The notes beneath the pieces are model-generated. The model ran no database searches. It was not told where the DNA came from and saw only the letters and a list, made by a program, of their open reading frames with translations. 64,000 bases of DNA. Source: Georgfuchsia toluolica (GTDB taxonomy: Bacteria > Pseudomonadota > Gammaproteobacteria > Burkholderiales > Rhodocyclaceae). The stretch lies in assembly GCF_907163265.1 (NCBI RefSeq), contig NZ_CAJQUM010000001.1, positions 3,286,001 to 3,350,000 of the forward strand, given 5' to 3'. Position numbers and translations under genes: made by a program. Numbering within the stretch: the stretch's first letter is position 1; each line of letters begins with the position of its first letter. This document shows, one piece after another, positions 8,703 to 17,692 of the stretch.

Positions 8703-9968
8703 TCAATTCAGCCCGATAAACGCCGCGATTGCGATCAGCGTCGGCGGCAGCGCGGCCAGCAACAAGCCGAGCGGACTCACTGCCTGGTCCGGGAAATGAT
8801 CCTTCAGGATCGACAAACCAGCCGGGTTGGGCGCATTGGCGATTACCGTCAGGCCGCCGCCGGCGACGGCGCCAGCCACCAAGGCGTAGCGGAAGCCGGC
8901 ATCGGTTCCCTCCACCAGCGAACCGAGATAGGTCAGCGAGGCATTATCGGTGATGGCGGTGAGTGCTACGGCGACGAAGAACAGCACCTTGTCGTTGATG
9001 CCTTGCAGCGCCGGTTGCAACCACCACTGTTGCAGTCCGCCCAGCACTACCAGTCCGGCGAGGAAAAAGGCGACCAGCAGTCCCTCGCGCAGGATCAGAC
9101 GATCCTGGAATTGCGGATAGGCGGTGGCGAAGCCCATGAACAACAGCAGCAGGCCCATGAAGGCCGGCGGATAGTGAGCGAAGACGACTATGCCGAGCAG
9201 GAATAACAGGTGGATCGCGATGACGAGGCCGGGTAGGTGCTTCTGCTTGGCGCGGCTGTAGTCAGGCTTGCCCTTGGCCACTAGCTCGCGGCGGAAGGCG
9301 AGCGTGATGATCAGCGCGCTGATCGACACGGCGAGCATCGCCTTCCAGCCGAAATGGGCGAACATAAAGGGCACGTCCCAGCTCCAGGTCGTCGCCACCA
9401 TCAGCACCGGCGGCGCGGCGAAGGTAGTCAGCGTGCCGCCGATCGAGACGTTCACGAACAGCACGCCAAGCGTCGCATATTTGAGACGCGCCGACAGTTG
9501 CCGCGAAAAATACGAATCGCGCAGTATTATTGCTGCCAGCGTCATCGCCGCTGGCTCGGTGATGAAGGAGCCGAGCAGCGGCACCAGTGAGAGCGAGAGA
9601 AAATAGATCGACAGCGCCGGTGGCCAGGGAATCGCACGCGAGATTTGCCGCACGACATGCAGCACCGCCTGCAGCACGGCCCGCGTACCGGCAATCACCA
9701 TGATGGCGAAGACGAATAACGGTTCGGTGAAGTTGCGCTGGTCCAGGTAAGCGAGTGCGTCGGACTTGCCGATGAGTGCGATCAGGGCCGCCATCATCAC
9801 GAAGGCCCAGAAGCCGAACACCACCTCCACCTCGCCGAGCAGATGGAACAGGCCCGCATGCTTGGGCTGGAAATGGGCAAGGCGGGCGAAATACTTGGTC
9901 GAGAAGGTGTGCAGCACTGCGACGGCAAACAATGTGGTGGCGACCAATTCGGCGATGGAGGGGGACAT
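8703..9968 (-). CDS. Putative Na+/H+ antiporter (PF07399-like integral membrane protein)
   Basis: A 421-aa polytopic membrane protein with about 10-12 hydrophobic segments. Segments such as IGGTLTTFAAPPVLMVA and ITDNASLTYLGSLV resemble NhaD/ArsB-like ion transporters. Asn/Asp/Thr residues inside membrane segments are usual for cation sites in that group. The length fits the putative Na+/H+ antiporter family; the transported ion is not shown by sequence. It is monocistronic and converges directly on pbpG. Confidence 0.75.
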   Translation of the reverse strand: MSPSIAELVATTLFAVAVLHTFSTKYFARLAHFQPKHAGLFHLLGEVEVVFGFWAFVMMAALIALIGKSDALAYLDQRNFTEPLFVFAIMVIAGTRAVLQAVLHVVRQISRAIPWPPALSIYFLSLSLVPLLGSFITEPAAMTLAAIILRDSYFSRQLSARLKYATLGVLFVNVSIGGTLTTFAAPPVLMVATTWSWDVPFMFAHFGWKAMLAVSISALIITLAFRRELVAKGKPDYSRAKQKHLPGLVIAIHLLFLLGIVVFAHYPPAFMGLLLLFMGFATAYPQFQDRLILREGLLVAFFLAGLVVLGGLQQWWLQPALQGINDKVLFFVAVALTAITDNASLTYLGSLVEGTDAGFRYALVAGAVAGGGLTVIANAPNPAGLSILKDHFPDQAVSPLGLLLAALPPTLIAIAAFIGLN

Positions 9969-10077
9969 GGGCTTGTAGGTCTGGGGAAAAGAAACCTGCG
10001 GGAATTATGAAGCAAAGGGGATGCGCGTTGATCGCATGCTGGCGAGTATCATGTATAAATACTAACTCACCTAGCGC

Positions 10078-10458
10078 ATGAACATGAAAGGCATCGTGCT
10101 GTTCGGCCATGGTTCGCGCAATTCCGATTGGGCGCAGCCCTTCCATGCCATTCGGGAAGTGATTCATTCCCGTTCGCCAGGCACGCCGGTGGCACTGGCC
10201 TTTCTTGAGTCCATGCGGCCGACGCTCGACGAAGCCATTGACGAGTTGGTCAAGCATGGCGCGACCGAAATCGACATCGTGCCGATATTTTTGGCGACTG
10301 GCGGTCACATTGCCAAGGATCTGCCGCAACTCGTGGTGAGTGCCATGGAGCGTCACCCCGGTATTGCGATTGCTGTCGCGGTGCCAGCGGGGGAGTCAAG
10401 CCTGGTGATAGACGCCATGGCTGCCTACGCGCTCAAACCGCAATTCGACAATAACTGA
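10078..10458 (+). CDS. cbiX: Sirohydrochlorin chelatase, CbiX short type
   Basis: A 126-aa chelatase that inserts Co2+ or Fe2+ into sirohydrochlorin (cobalamin or siroheme branch). The two metal/tetrapyrrole-binding histidine motifs are present: FGHGSRN near the N-terminus and GGHIAKDLPQL at about residues 78-88. The single-domain length matches the small homodimeric CbiX form. There is no good ribosome site before the ATG; a TATAAA-like box lies about 25 bases upstream. No other cobalamin or siroheme gene is adjacent, so the metal is uncertain. Confidence 0.88.
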   Translation: MNMKGIVLFGHGSRNSDWAQPFHAIREVIHSRSPGTPVALAFLESMRPTLDEAIDELVKHGATEIDIVPIFLATGGHIAKDLPQLVVSAMERHPGIAIAVAVPAGESSLVIDAMAAYALKPQFDNN

Positions 10459-10599
10459 CTGAAATTCCGTCCGGTTATCCCCTAAGGATTTTTCAGTCGT
10501 TACCACGCAGTTAAAGGTGCAGTCTCCGCGTAAAGATCAGAGGGAGTCGCCGCGGGATGACGCCGCCCTTCGACAAGGGCTGACGGCGATTAGCCGGTG

Positions 10600-10827
10600 C
10601 TATTTCCGCTTCATGAAAAACTCGAACTCCTTGTCCTTCTGCGTCTGGCCAAGAAGTTCATTGCCGGTCTGCTGCGAGAATGCCTCAAAGTCCTTCACCG
10701 ATCCGGGATCGGTGGCGACGATGCGCAGCACCTGCCCCGTCTGCATGGTGGCCAGCGCTTTCTTGGTACGCAGGATCGGCAGCGGACAGGCCAGGCCGCG
10801 CGCGTCGACTTCGAGATCAAAATCCAT
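10600..10827 (-). CDS. TusA-family sulfurtransferase
   Basis: A 75-aa single-domain protein of the TusA/SirA/YeeD fold. The signature Cys lies in the CPLPIL segment (Cys14), and the Arg/Lys-rich start and FEFFMKRK end are typical of the YeeD-like branch. Such proteins carry persulfide sulfur for tRNA thiolation, molybdenum cofactor or sulfur oxidation; which role applies is not evident. Its start overlaps the end of the upstream M48 peptidase gene by 11 bases, so translation is probably coupled. Confidence 0.9.
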   Translation of the reverse strand: MDFDLEVDARGLACPLPILRTKKALATMQTGQVLRIVATDPGSVKDFEAFSQQTGNELLGQTQKDKEFEFFMKRK

Positions 10828-12304
10828 CGTGATGCTCTCCTTTCCAGTTATGACGTTGTTCCCTGCCTTGCTCGGCGCGGGGCTTGGCCGCTTCTATCGC
10901 GCGCAATGCGCGCAACCGCGCATCAACCTGCGATCGTTCATAGAAATCGCCGTCAGGCGCCTTCTGTGCCAGCAGGAGTTGCTCGATGGCGGCGACATTC
11001 TGGCCATAGAGCGCATAGGCTTCCGCCTGGGCACGATGCTCCAGCATCACCTTGCCCATGCCGGCGTAGGTGCGAGCCTGGAATTCATACAGTTTGGGAT
11101 CGGCGGTATAGCTCTGCAGTTCGCGTGAACTGAGTTGCAGCGCTTGCGGCAAGCGGCCATTGCGGATTTGCGTATCGAGCAGCTGGTACACCACGGCCCG
11201 GCTCTGCGGGTATTTCGCCTGGGCTGCCTGCAGGATGGCAAGCGCTGCGGCGGGGTCGTTCTGCTTGAGCTTGAGATCGGCCGCCAGCGTCTCGAACATG
11301 GGCGAGGACATCTTGTTCCTGCGTGCCGCCAGTAGCTCATCCTCGGCGCCCTTGTAGTTCTTGTTGCGTGAAAGCGCCAGTGCCAGGCCATAGTGCGCCG
11401 CGGACTCGGAGTTGAATTTGCGATCATTGATCTGGGTACGGAAAATGGTGATCGCTTCCTGCGGCGTACCTTCCATCGCCGTGAGCTTGGCGCGCACCAG
11501 CCAGTATGCCGGTGAATCCACGACCTGATGGTAGGGATGCGCTTGGATGCGATTGGCCATGTCGGCCATGCGATCGCTGGTCAGCGGGTGGGTCATCAGA
11601 TAGGACTGCGCGTTGGCCTCATAGAGGCGGGTATTCTTCTCCATGCGGCCAAAAAAGGTTTCCATGGCGTAAATATCGAAGCCCGCGCGTTCCAGTAATC
11701 TGATCCCGATGCGGTCGGCCTCACGCTCGAAATCGCGCGAGTAGCTGAGCTGGGTCTGGATCGCCGCGCCCTGTCCGGCCATGAGCGCACCCTGCGCCAG
11801 ATCGGGCCGGCTGCGCGCCGCGATCAGCGCCGCGGCCATGGACAACATGGCGAGCATTTGCGACTGGGCCTGCGGCCGCAACTGGCGCGCCAGGTGATGC
11901 TGCGTGATGTGCGAGATTTCGTGCGCCAGCACCGAAGCCAGTTCGGATTCGGATTGGGTCAGCAGGATCAGTCCGCTGTGCACGCCGATATAGCCGCCTG
12001 GCATGGCAAACGCATTCACCGTCGCATCATGCAACACGAAGAACTCGAACTCCTGATGCGCGTCCTCCGTCTGCGCGGTGAGTCGATGGCCAAGCTCATT
12101 GAGATAGGCGGCAATCTCCGGGTCGTCGAGATAGGTTGGCTCGTGCAGGCGGATATCGTTCATCACCGCTTCGCCGATACTGCGCTCGGCGAAGGGGGAC
12201 AACTCGACCTGCGAAGATTCGCCCAGATCGGGCAAACCATCCGCGAATATCGGGGGCGGCAGGACAAGCGCCAGTACCAGCAAGTACAACAAGGTTTTCC
12301 TCAT
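10817..12304 (-). CDS. bepA: Periplasmic M48 metalloprotease with TPR region (BepA-like)
   Basis: A 495-aa secreted zinc protease. It has a signal peptide (residues ~1-21), the M48 zinc motif HEISH (His128, Glu129, His132), the downstream ExxxD element (Glu193, Asp197), and a C-terminal ~200 aa helical TPR-like part. Length and layout match E. coli BepA/YfgC, which degrades or helps assemble the outer-membrane LPS transporter LptD and BAM substrates. It is transcribed with the TusA-like gene. The repeat element at 12393-12621 lies just upstream. Confidence 0.9.
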   Translation of the reverse strand: MRKTLLYLLVLALVLPPPIFADGLPDLGESSQVELSPFAERSIGEAVMNDIRLHEPTYLDDPEIAAYLNELGHRLTAQTEDAHQEFEFFVLHDATVNAFAMPGGYIGVHSGLILLTQSESELASVLAHEISHITQHHLARQLRPQAQSQMLAMLSMAAALIAARSRPDLAQGALMAGQGAAIQTQLSYSRDFEREADRIGIRLLERAGFDIYAMETFFGRMEKNTRLYEANAQSYLMTHPLTSDRMADMANRIQAHPYHQVVDSPAYWLVRAKLTAMEGTPQEAITIFRTQINDRKFNSESAAHYGLALALSRNKNYKGAEDELLAARRNKMSSPMFETLAADLKLKQNDPAAALAILQAAQAKYPQSRAVVYQLLDTQIRNGRLPQALQLSSRELQSYTADPKLYEFQARTYAGMGKVMLEHRAQAEAYALYGQNVAAIEQLLLAQKAPDGDFYERSQVDARLRALRAIEAAKPRAEQGREQRHNWKGEHHDGF

Positions 12305-12392
12305 ACGGCCTATGATAGCGTTTTGGAGCTTCGGTTCGGCGCCTCATCTTGCGACGCCGCCGCAACCGAAGTGTTACCGCTGGTAAATCAGG

Positions 12393-12621
12393 CTAACGCG
12401 CATGGTCGCCAGCGCCAGCTCCGAGGATAAAAATGTGTAAAGACAAATTGAGCGTCCCCCACCCCCATACCTGCTCCAGGGCTCGCCCTGCATGGCTCGC
12501 CCGTCTCGGCGGCGCAAAGCTGTGCTTTGCGAAACCCCGCCTCAACCCCCAGGGCGGGGCTACCAATTGGCTCGCTGCGCTCGATATCACAATAAGTGCC
12601 ATTTCTCCTTTTTCACGTTAA
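12393..12621 (+). repeat. Dispersed intergenic repeat, copy A (229 bp, with 71-bp insertion)
   Basis: Begins CTAACGCGCATGG and ends CACGTTAA. It shares with copies B (28423-28580), C (29075-29232, inverted) and D (63529-63680) the order: GTCGCCAGCGC-like start, GAGGATA, AAAGRCRAATT, CCCCCACCC, a CCCCGCC/GGCGGGG hairpin, an 8-bp palindrome (here CCAATTGG), and GCTCGCTGCGCTCGATA. Extra sequence after the CATACC motif carries the hairpin CGCAAAGC/GCTTTGCG at 12513-12531, which is also found at 443-487. The element fills most of the 329-bp bepA-moaC spacer. Confidence 0.8.
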
Positions 12622-12633
12622 CAAAACAACCTC

Positions 12634-13113
12634 ATGGAACTCACCCATTTTGATCCGCAGGGCCAGGCGCATATGGTCGATGTCGGCGCCAAACCCGAAA
12701 CCCGTCGCATTGCCCGCGCCGGCGGCCGCATTGTCATGCTGCCCACCACCTTCGCCCTGATTCTCGCCGGCACGGCGAAAAAAGGCGATGTGCTGGGGAT
12801 CGCGCGCATCGCCGCGATCCAGGCCGCCAAGCGTACCGGCGAGCTGATCCCGCTGTGTCACCCGCTCGGACTCACGCGCGTTGCCGTCGACTTCACGCCA
12901 GATGCCAGCGCGCATGCCATCGACTGCGAAACCGTGGCCGAAACCTTCGGTCGCACCGGTGTCGAGATGGAGGCGCTGACGGCCGTCTCCGTTGCCCTGC
13001 TTACCATCTATGACATGGTCAAGGCGGTCGATCGCGGCATGGCCATCGAAAATATCCGGCTGCTGGAAAAATCCGGCGGCAAGTCGGGGCACTGGACAGC
13101 GGCCCCAAAGTAA
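12634..13113 (+). CDS. moaC: Cyclic pyranopterin monophosphate synthase MoaC
   Basis: Acts with MoaA in the first step of molybdenum cofactor biosynthesis, producing cPMP from the GTP-derived cyclic intermediate. The 159 aa carry the family core: [13 protein letters not shown], the [20 protein letters not shown] stretch, and the active-site region that follows (VKAVDRGM). There is no Shine-Dalgarno sequence before the ATG, which lies 12 bases after repeat copy A. The CYTH-CHAD gene follows 8 bases downstream. No other moa gene is adjacent. Confidence 0.96.
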   Translation: MELTHFDPQGQAHMVDVGAKPETRRIARAGGRIVMLPTTFALILAGTAKKGDVLGIARIAAIQAAKRTGELIPLCHPLGLTRVAVDFTPDASAHAIDCETVAETFGRTGVEMEALTAVSVALLTIYDMVKAVDRGMAIENIRLLEKSGGKSGHWTAAPK

Positions 13114-13121
13114 GCCGGATC

Positions 13122-14621
13122 ATGGCGCAGGAAGTCGAACTTAAACTCTCCCTGCCGGTAGCCGAACAGCGCCGTTTCCTGCGCAGCCCACTGTTGCGCC
13201 ATGCAGCCCAGCGCAGCACGGAACGCCTGGTCAATATTTATTACGACACGCCCGATCTTGCCCTCCATTGCAATGGCATCGCCCTGCGTTTGCGCCAAAG
13301 CCGGCGGCGCTGGCTGCAAACGGTCAAGTGCGCCGGTCTCTCCCACGCCGGGCTTTCGTCCCGGCCCGAGTGGGAAAGCCCCTACGCTGGCCATTTCGAT
13401 TTCGGCGCCATCGACGATCCCCTCACGCGCAAACGGCTCGAGCGGCTCAAGCCCCGTTTCGGCCCGATATTCGAGACCAATTTCCATCGCACCACATGGA
13501 AAATGCGCGAGACAGGAAGCGAATTCGTCATCGTGCTGGATCGCGGCAGCATCATTGCCAATGGCAAATTAATCGCGATCTCGGAAGTGGAAATCGAACT
13601 GGCCGGCGGACATGTCGATCAGATTTTCACCTTTGCCAGCCGGCTGGCACAGCATTTTTCTCTCACCCCTGGCCCATGGTCCAAAGCCGAGCGTGGCTAC
13701 CGCCTGTTTCTCGGCACGCCGGATCGTCCCGCGCATGCCGTGCCGGTGGCACTCGGCAGCGCAATGACGCCAGTTACCGCGTTTCGCCATATCGCGCACT
13801 CCTGTCTCAACCACCTGCAACAGAATCACCATGGCGCGATATACAGCGAAGATGCCGAGTACATTCACCAGATGCGCGTGGCCCTGCGTCGCCTGCGCGC
13901 CGCCATGCGCCTGTTCCGTGTGGCGTTGCCCGCTGATTTCGACGAACAGTTGCTGCCGCCGTTGCACCGCCTGATGACGGTGCTTGGCACCGCGCGCGAT
14001 CTCGACGTGCTGGCCACGGAAATCGTTGCCCCCGTCGTTGCCGCACTGCCGCAGGAACCGCGCATCGCCGCGCTGGCCAGCCTGGTTGCCGAACGCCGCT
14101 GCCACGCGCGGCAACAGGTAATCGCCCTGCTCGGCGCGCCCGAATACGGACGCCTGCTGCTGCTCGCCATGGCCAGACTGAACAGCCTCGCCGCTGGCGA
14201 AACCGAAGTCGTCGAAACGCCGCTTGGTGCGTTCGCCGTCACGCACCTCAAACGCTTGCGGCGCAAGACACTACGCATCGCACTCGCCGCACGCCAAAAC
14301 GACCCAGCCAGTCTTCATGCATTACGCATTGCGGCCAAACGTCTGCGCTATGCGCTCGAATTTTTTGTTCCGCTGCTGCCTGCCCGACGGGTCGCCACGC
14401 TCATTGACCACTTGACGCAATTGCAGGACAAGCTGGGGAAACTCAACGATCTCGCCAATGCCGGCGTACTGCTGATGGATTGCGCCGCCGCCGAGGCCGG
14501 TCTGCGCGAAGCGGTAAGCCTGATCGGCGGCTGGCATGGCCAGCGCTATGCCAGCCTGCTGACTGAGATACCGCAAACGCTGGTGAAACTGCACAAGCTG
14601 CGTTTGCCGAAAGGAGACTGA
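13122..14621 (+). CDS. CYTH-CHAD protein, inorganic triphosphatase-like
   Basis: A 499-aa two-domain protein. The N-terminal CYTH domain (residues ~1-205) opens with the triphosphate-binding ExExK motif (Glu4, Glu6, Lys8 in EVELK) and keeps the alternating charged strands of the tunnel. The C-terminal CHAD domain (~215-495) is His/Arg-rich and helical (HQMRVALRRLRAAMRLF, ALRIAAKRLRYALEFF). The same arrangement occurs in E. coli YgiF, a triphosphatase; CHAD domains bind polyphosphate granules. It lies between moaC and sixA and is probably cotranscribed with both. Confidence 0.9.
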   Translation: MAQEVELKLSLPVAEQRRFLRSPLLRHAAQRSTERLVNIYYDTPDLALHCNGIALRLRQSRRRWLQTVKCAGLSHAGLSSRPEWESPYAGHFDFGAIDDPLTRKRLERLKPRFGPIFETNFHRTTWKMRETGSEFVIVLDRGSIIANGKLIAISEVEIELAGGHVDQIFTFASRLAQHFSLTPGPWSKAERGYRLFLGTPDRPAHAVPVALGSAMTPVTAFRHIAHSCLNHLQQNHHGAIYSEDAEYIHQMRVALRRLRAAMRLFRVALPADFDEQLLPPLHRLMTVLGTARDLDVLATEIVAPVVAALPQEPRIAALASLVAERRCHARQQVIALLGAPEYGRLLLLAMARLNSLAAGETEVVETPLGAFAVTHLKRLRRKTLRIALAARQNDPASLHALRIAAKRLRYALEFFVPLLPARRVATLIDHLTQLQDKLGKLNDLANAGVLLMDCAAAEAGLREAVSLIGGWHGQRYASLLTEIPQTLVKLHKLRLPKGD

Positions 14622-15080
14622 ATGGACCTCATGCTCTGGCGTCACGCCGAAGCCGAAGACCACAACGGGGGCGGCGACGAGGAACGCAGGCTCACCGCGA
14701 AAGGGAAAAGACAGGCGCGGAAAATGGCTGAATGGCTGACGCCGCGGTTACCGCATGACATTCGTATCCTTGTCAGCCCGGCAACGCGCGCTGTACAAAC
14801 CGCCGCGGCGCTCGGGCGCGAATTCGAACTCTGTGAGCAGATATCCACCGGCGCCTCGCTCGCCGACCATCTTGCCGCCGCGCGCTGGCCGGCCGCTGGC
14901 AACGTGTTGCTGGTCGGCCATCAGCCCACTCTCGGCCAGCTCGCCGCCCTGCTCATGTGCGGTCATCCGGAGGCGTGGGACATCAGGAAAGGCGCGCTGT
15001 GGTGGCTGCGCTCAGCGCCGGAAGGCAGCAAACTGCACGCGACGTTGCGGGTGGCAATGCTGCCGGGGATGCTGGAATGA
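14622..15080 (+). CDS. sixA: Phosphohistidine phosphatase SixA
   Basis: A 152-aa histidine-phosphatase-superfamily protein that removes phosphate from phosphohistidine on HPt or PTS proteins. Seen: the catalytic RHA motif (Arg7-His8 in LWRHAEA), the central SPATRAVQTA element, and the second catalytic His in VGHQPTLGQ near residue 99. Length matches SixA. The ATG directly follows the stop of the CYTH-CHAD gene, with a GAAAGGAGA ribosome site inside that gene's end. Confidence 0.92.
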   Translation: MDLMLWRHAEAEDHNGGGDEERRLTAKGKRQARKMAEWLTPRLPHDIRILVSPATRAVQTAAALGREFELCEQISTGASLADHLAAARWPAAGNVLLVGHQPTLGQLAALLMCGHPEAWDIRKGALWWLRSAPEGSKLHATLRVAMLPGMLE

Positions 15081-15096
15081 CAAATGTTTTTTCCAA

Positions 15097-15127
15097 ACAA
15101 AAACCCCTCCGTCTGGCGCGGGAGGGG
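15097..15127 (-). terminator. Rho-independent terminator of flhDC
   Basis: Minus strand: CCCCTCC, a 10-base loop, GGAGGGG, then five T residues. It lies just past the flhC stop and between convergent sixA and flhC. Confidence 0.85.
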
Positions 15128-15147
15128 TCGGTTCGGGTGCAGAGCGG

Positions 15148-15690
15148 TCAGGCGCCGGCGGCAGCGGCTTCGATCGCCTTGCGCGTCTTGCCGGCGCGGG
15201 CCGGCATGTGGCAAAGACCGCAGACATAGCCCTTGGTCGGATCGTAGGCGTGGGCGACGAATTCGCCGCCGCATTCCTTGCACGTCGCCATCTGCAGCAT
15301 TCTGGCCTCGAAGAAACGCACCATGGTCCAGGCGCGAGTCAGCGACAGCACGCGTTCCATCTGGCCGCGCTCGACCTGTTCCAGATACATCCGGTAGGCC
15401 TTGATGATCAGTTCCAGCCCGCGCAGCTTGGTGTGCCGTTCGAAGAAGCGGTAATAGGCCATGAACAGGGAAGCATGGATATTCGGTTGCCAGGTCATGA
15501 ACCAGTCCGTCGAAAACGGCAGCATGCCCTTGGGCGGAGATTCGCCGCGCACTTCCTTGTAGAGCTTGAGCAGGCGTTCGCGCGACAGCTTGGTCTCGGC
15601 CTCCAGCAACTGCAGGCGGGCACCGAGTTCGATCAATTCGACGGCAAGACGAATATCGCGCGCTTCCAGAATCAGTGACTTGTTGCGCAT
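15148..15690 (-). CDS. flhC: Flagellar transcriptional activator FlhC
   Basis: Partner of FlhD in the FlhD4C2 master activator of flagellar class II promoters. The 180 aa include the DNA-binding region and the four zinc-ligand cysteines Cys137, Cys140, Cys157 and Cys160 (CKEC and CGLC). A GGGGAG ribosome site precedes the ATG, 15 bases after the flhD stop. The gene ends at a strong terminator. It implies a motile cell, although no other flagellar genes lie in the window. Confidence 0.96.
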   Translation of the reverse strand: MRNKSLILEARDIRLAVELIELGARLQLLEAETKLSRERLLKLYKEVRGESPPKGMLPFSTDWFMTWQPNIHASLFMAYYRFFERHTKLRGLELIIKAYRMYLEQVERGQMERVLSLTRAWTMVRFFEARMLQMATCKECGGEFVAHAYDPTKGYVCGLCHMPARAGKTRKAIEAAAAGA

Positions 15691-15705
15691 GGAGATTCTC
15701 CCCAG

Positions 15706-16026
15706 TCAGGCAACGCTTTCGACGGGCTTGCCGGCGGCAAGGATGGCGGCATGAATGTGACCGACGCCGCGTTCGCGTTCGTGATTGGAGAGCAGGTTCA
15801 GCAGCAGGGTGTCATCGAAGCGGAAATTGCAGATCAGCATGTCGGAGGAGGCCATCTTGAGCACCTGGCCCGGGGTTAACCGATCCAGGATATCGGCGAT
15901 TTCATCGCTGATGCCAAGACGGAAGATGGCGCCTTCGCGATCGGCCCGCACCATGTTCTGAGCCAGCATCAGGTAGGCGAGATTGACTTCCTTAATATCA
16001 TTGTGGGTATCGGCCAGATTCATCAT
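15706..16026 (-). CDS. flhD: Flagellar transcriptional activator FlhD
   Basis: A 106-aa regulatory subunit of the FlhDC complex. The sequence DIKEVNLAYLMLAQNMV and the FRLGISDEIADIL segment match the dimerisation core of FlhD. The open frame extends 15 codons further up to 16071, but an AGGGAG site 4-9 bases before the ATG-ATG pair at 16026/16023 and the length of known FlhD favour the shorter form. First gene of flhDC; the long upstream gap probably holds its promoter. Confidence 0.93.
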   Translation of the reverse strand: MMNLADTHNDIKEVNLAYLMLAQNMVRADREGAIFRLGISDEIADILDRLTPGQVLKMASSDMLICNFRFDDTLLLNLLSNHERERGVGHIHAAILAAGKPVESVA

Positions 16027-16385
16027 GCGCTCCCTAAAATGTTGCCCGTAAATAATTGAGGCAATGGACACATTCTTGTTTACCCACAGACTTAATAACA
16101 GTGGTGGACCGCGGGATTTTGTGTCAGGGCAAATAGCATTTCTCTGTAAGAAAAAACCTTACAAAATATGTCTATTTGTTTGATTGCATGAACCAAAACG
16201 TGCCAAAACTGGCGCTACATTCCGTGGCGGTTCATGCGGTGGAAGCATCATGTGCTTGGCCGACGACAGCATCGTAACCGAAGCTGGACGCGGCAGTAGG
16301 CCGAGCAGAGTGGCAAGAAGGGCCGCTATTCCGCTCTTTGCCTATGCTGTATTTGAAGCGTTGCGCGGCGCGGTTAGAATCGGGC
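16027..16385. promoter_or_regulatory. flhDC / Nudix divergent control region with an inverted repeat
   Basis: No gene is supported in these 359 bases. TGTAAG and CTTACA, separated by a 7-base A-rich spacer, form an inverted repeat at 16145-16163, about 120-140 bases upstream of flhD. The stretch 16130-16185 is AT-rich, as in promoter regions. I could not place a convincing sigma-70 or sigma-54 promoter. Confidence 0.4.
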
Positions 16386-16934
16386 ATGGATCCCGAAATC
16401 AATTATTGCAGTGTTTGCGGCGCCAAGGTAAGCCACAAGGTGCCCGCCGGCGACAGCCTGCCGCGCCATGTCTGCGATGCCTGTCAGACCATTCATTACC
16501 GCAATCCCAAACTGGTGGTCGGTGCCATGCCGATCTGGGGCGATCAGGTGCTGCTGTGCCGGCGCGCCATCGAACCGCGCTACGGCAAATGGACGCTGCC
16601 GGCCGGCTTCATGGAAAATGACGAATCAGTGGCCGCGGCGGCGCTGCGCGAGACCCTGGAAGAAGCCTGCGCCCGCGTCGCGCTCGGTGATGTGTCGACC
16701 ATGATCAGCCTGCCGCACATCAGTCAGGTGCATGTGTTCTATCGCGCCGAACTGCTCGACCTCGATTTCGCGCCGGGTGAGGAAACCATTGAATTGCGGC
16801 TGTTCCGCGAAGACGAAATTCCCTGGGACGAGATCGCCTTCCGCACCGTGCAGCTCACGCTGGAGCACTATTTTGCCGACCGGCGCGAAGGGCAGTACCG
16901 GTTTCGCACGCTGGAGCTAGAGCCGCGCGAGTAG
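16386..16934 (+). CDS. Nudix hydrolase with N-terminal zinc ribbon
   Basis: A 182-aa protein. Residues 8-33 form a zinc ribbon (Cys8, Cys11, Cys30, Cys33). The Nudix box follows at about residues 75-97: GFMEN, then ALRETLEEA, with the last Gly of the classical box replaced by Cys, as is seen in this subfamily. Related proteins hydrolyse ADP-ribose or other dinucleotides; the substrate is not predictable here. The start is the ATG at 16386, which begins the zinc-ribbon region; the frame continues upstream to 16338 without better evidence. Confidence 0.88.
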   Translation: MDPEINYCSVCGAKVSHKVPAGDSLPRHVCDACQTIHYRNPKLVVGAMPIWGDQVLLCRRAIEPRYGKWTLPAGFMENDESVAAAALRETLEEACARVALGDVSTMISLPHISQVHVFYRAELLDLDFAPGEETIELRLFREDEIPWDEIAFRTVQLTLEHYFADRREGQYRFRTLELEPRE

Positions 16935-16938
16935 GCAA

Positions 16939-17634
16939 CTACTCGTCATTGATGGTGAAGCTGACGGGCAATATAAAGTCGAAATTTCGTGAGCGCAGAT
17001 TTTCGGGCACCGGAGTTCGTTTCAAGGCAATGCCAACGAACGACAGCGCTGCATTGTCGATGTCGACATAGTCGCTCGACTTCTGCAACTGCGGCGCCTG
17101 CGCATTGCCGCCCGCCTTGATCGTCACGCGGATCTGCGCCGTTCCCGTCCATCCTGCGCTCAAGGCGCGCGGCGGATATTTCCTGACCCGTCGCGCCTCG
17201 GCGGCAAGCGCGAACACATAGGATTTTTGCGCTTCGGCGAAGTCGAGTCCGGCATCGCCGGCAGAGGCCGCTGCCGCAGTGCTGTTGTCATACGCTTTGC
17301 TTGAGGTGCCCGCACTCCCGGTCGGCGCGGCAACTGTTTCCGCCATGCCCTGTTGCGGGGGCGCGGCGACAGCGACCTCGCGCGCCGCTGCAGCGGGAAC
17401 TTCGCGCGCCAGCATCGCTGCGGGCGCCGCATGCGCTGGCGGAGCCTTCGCCGCTGCCGGCGTCGACGGAGGCAGCGCCTTGGGCCGTAGCAGGGCCAGC
17501 AGCGAGGGTCCGGTGGAAGAACGCGATGACATAGGGCCCGGCCCTGGCTGCAGCAACAACACGGCATGCAGCAGCAGCGACACGGCAAGCGCGCGCCAGA
17601 GCAGACCATGGTCGTAATGAGGGTTTGAAGCCAT
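16939..17634 (-). CDS. TonB-like C-terminal domain protein
   Basis: About 231 aa from the ATG at 17634. The order is: a short cytoplasmic start, one membrane segment (~13-30), a long Pro/Ala-rich periplasm-spanning stretch (~35-125), and a TonB C-terminal-like domain ([20 protein letters not shown] onwards). TonB proteins pass proton-motive energy to outer-membrane receptors, but no exbB/exbD or receptor gene is near, so it may be a stand-alone TonB paralogue. Its end is 4 bases from the convergent Nudix stop. The frame extends to 17715, which would overlap ygiQ. Confidence 0.75.
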   Translation of the reverse strand: MASNPHYDHGLLWRALAVSLLLHAVLLLQPGPGPMSSRSSTGPSLLALLRPKALPPSTPAAAKAPPAHAAPAAMLAREVPAAAAREVAVAAPPQQGMAETVAAPTGSAGTSSKAYDNSTAAAASAGDAGLDFAEAQKSYVFALAAEARRVRKYPPRALSAGWTGTAQIRVTIKAGGNAQAPQLQKSSDYVDIDNAALSFVGIALKRTPVPENLRSRNFDFILPVSFTINDE

Positions 17635-17692
17635 TGCAAAGGCTGGAAAATACGGCGGAAAGCAGAGGGGTTCACGAATATACTTGGCCGCG

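Noticed and set aside
16027-16385. Sigma-54 promoter for flhDC (TGGCACG near 16200 on the minus strand)
   Set aside because: The GG to GC distance is 17 bases rather than the 12 needed for a -24/-12 promoter.
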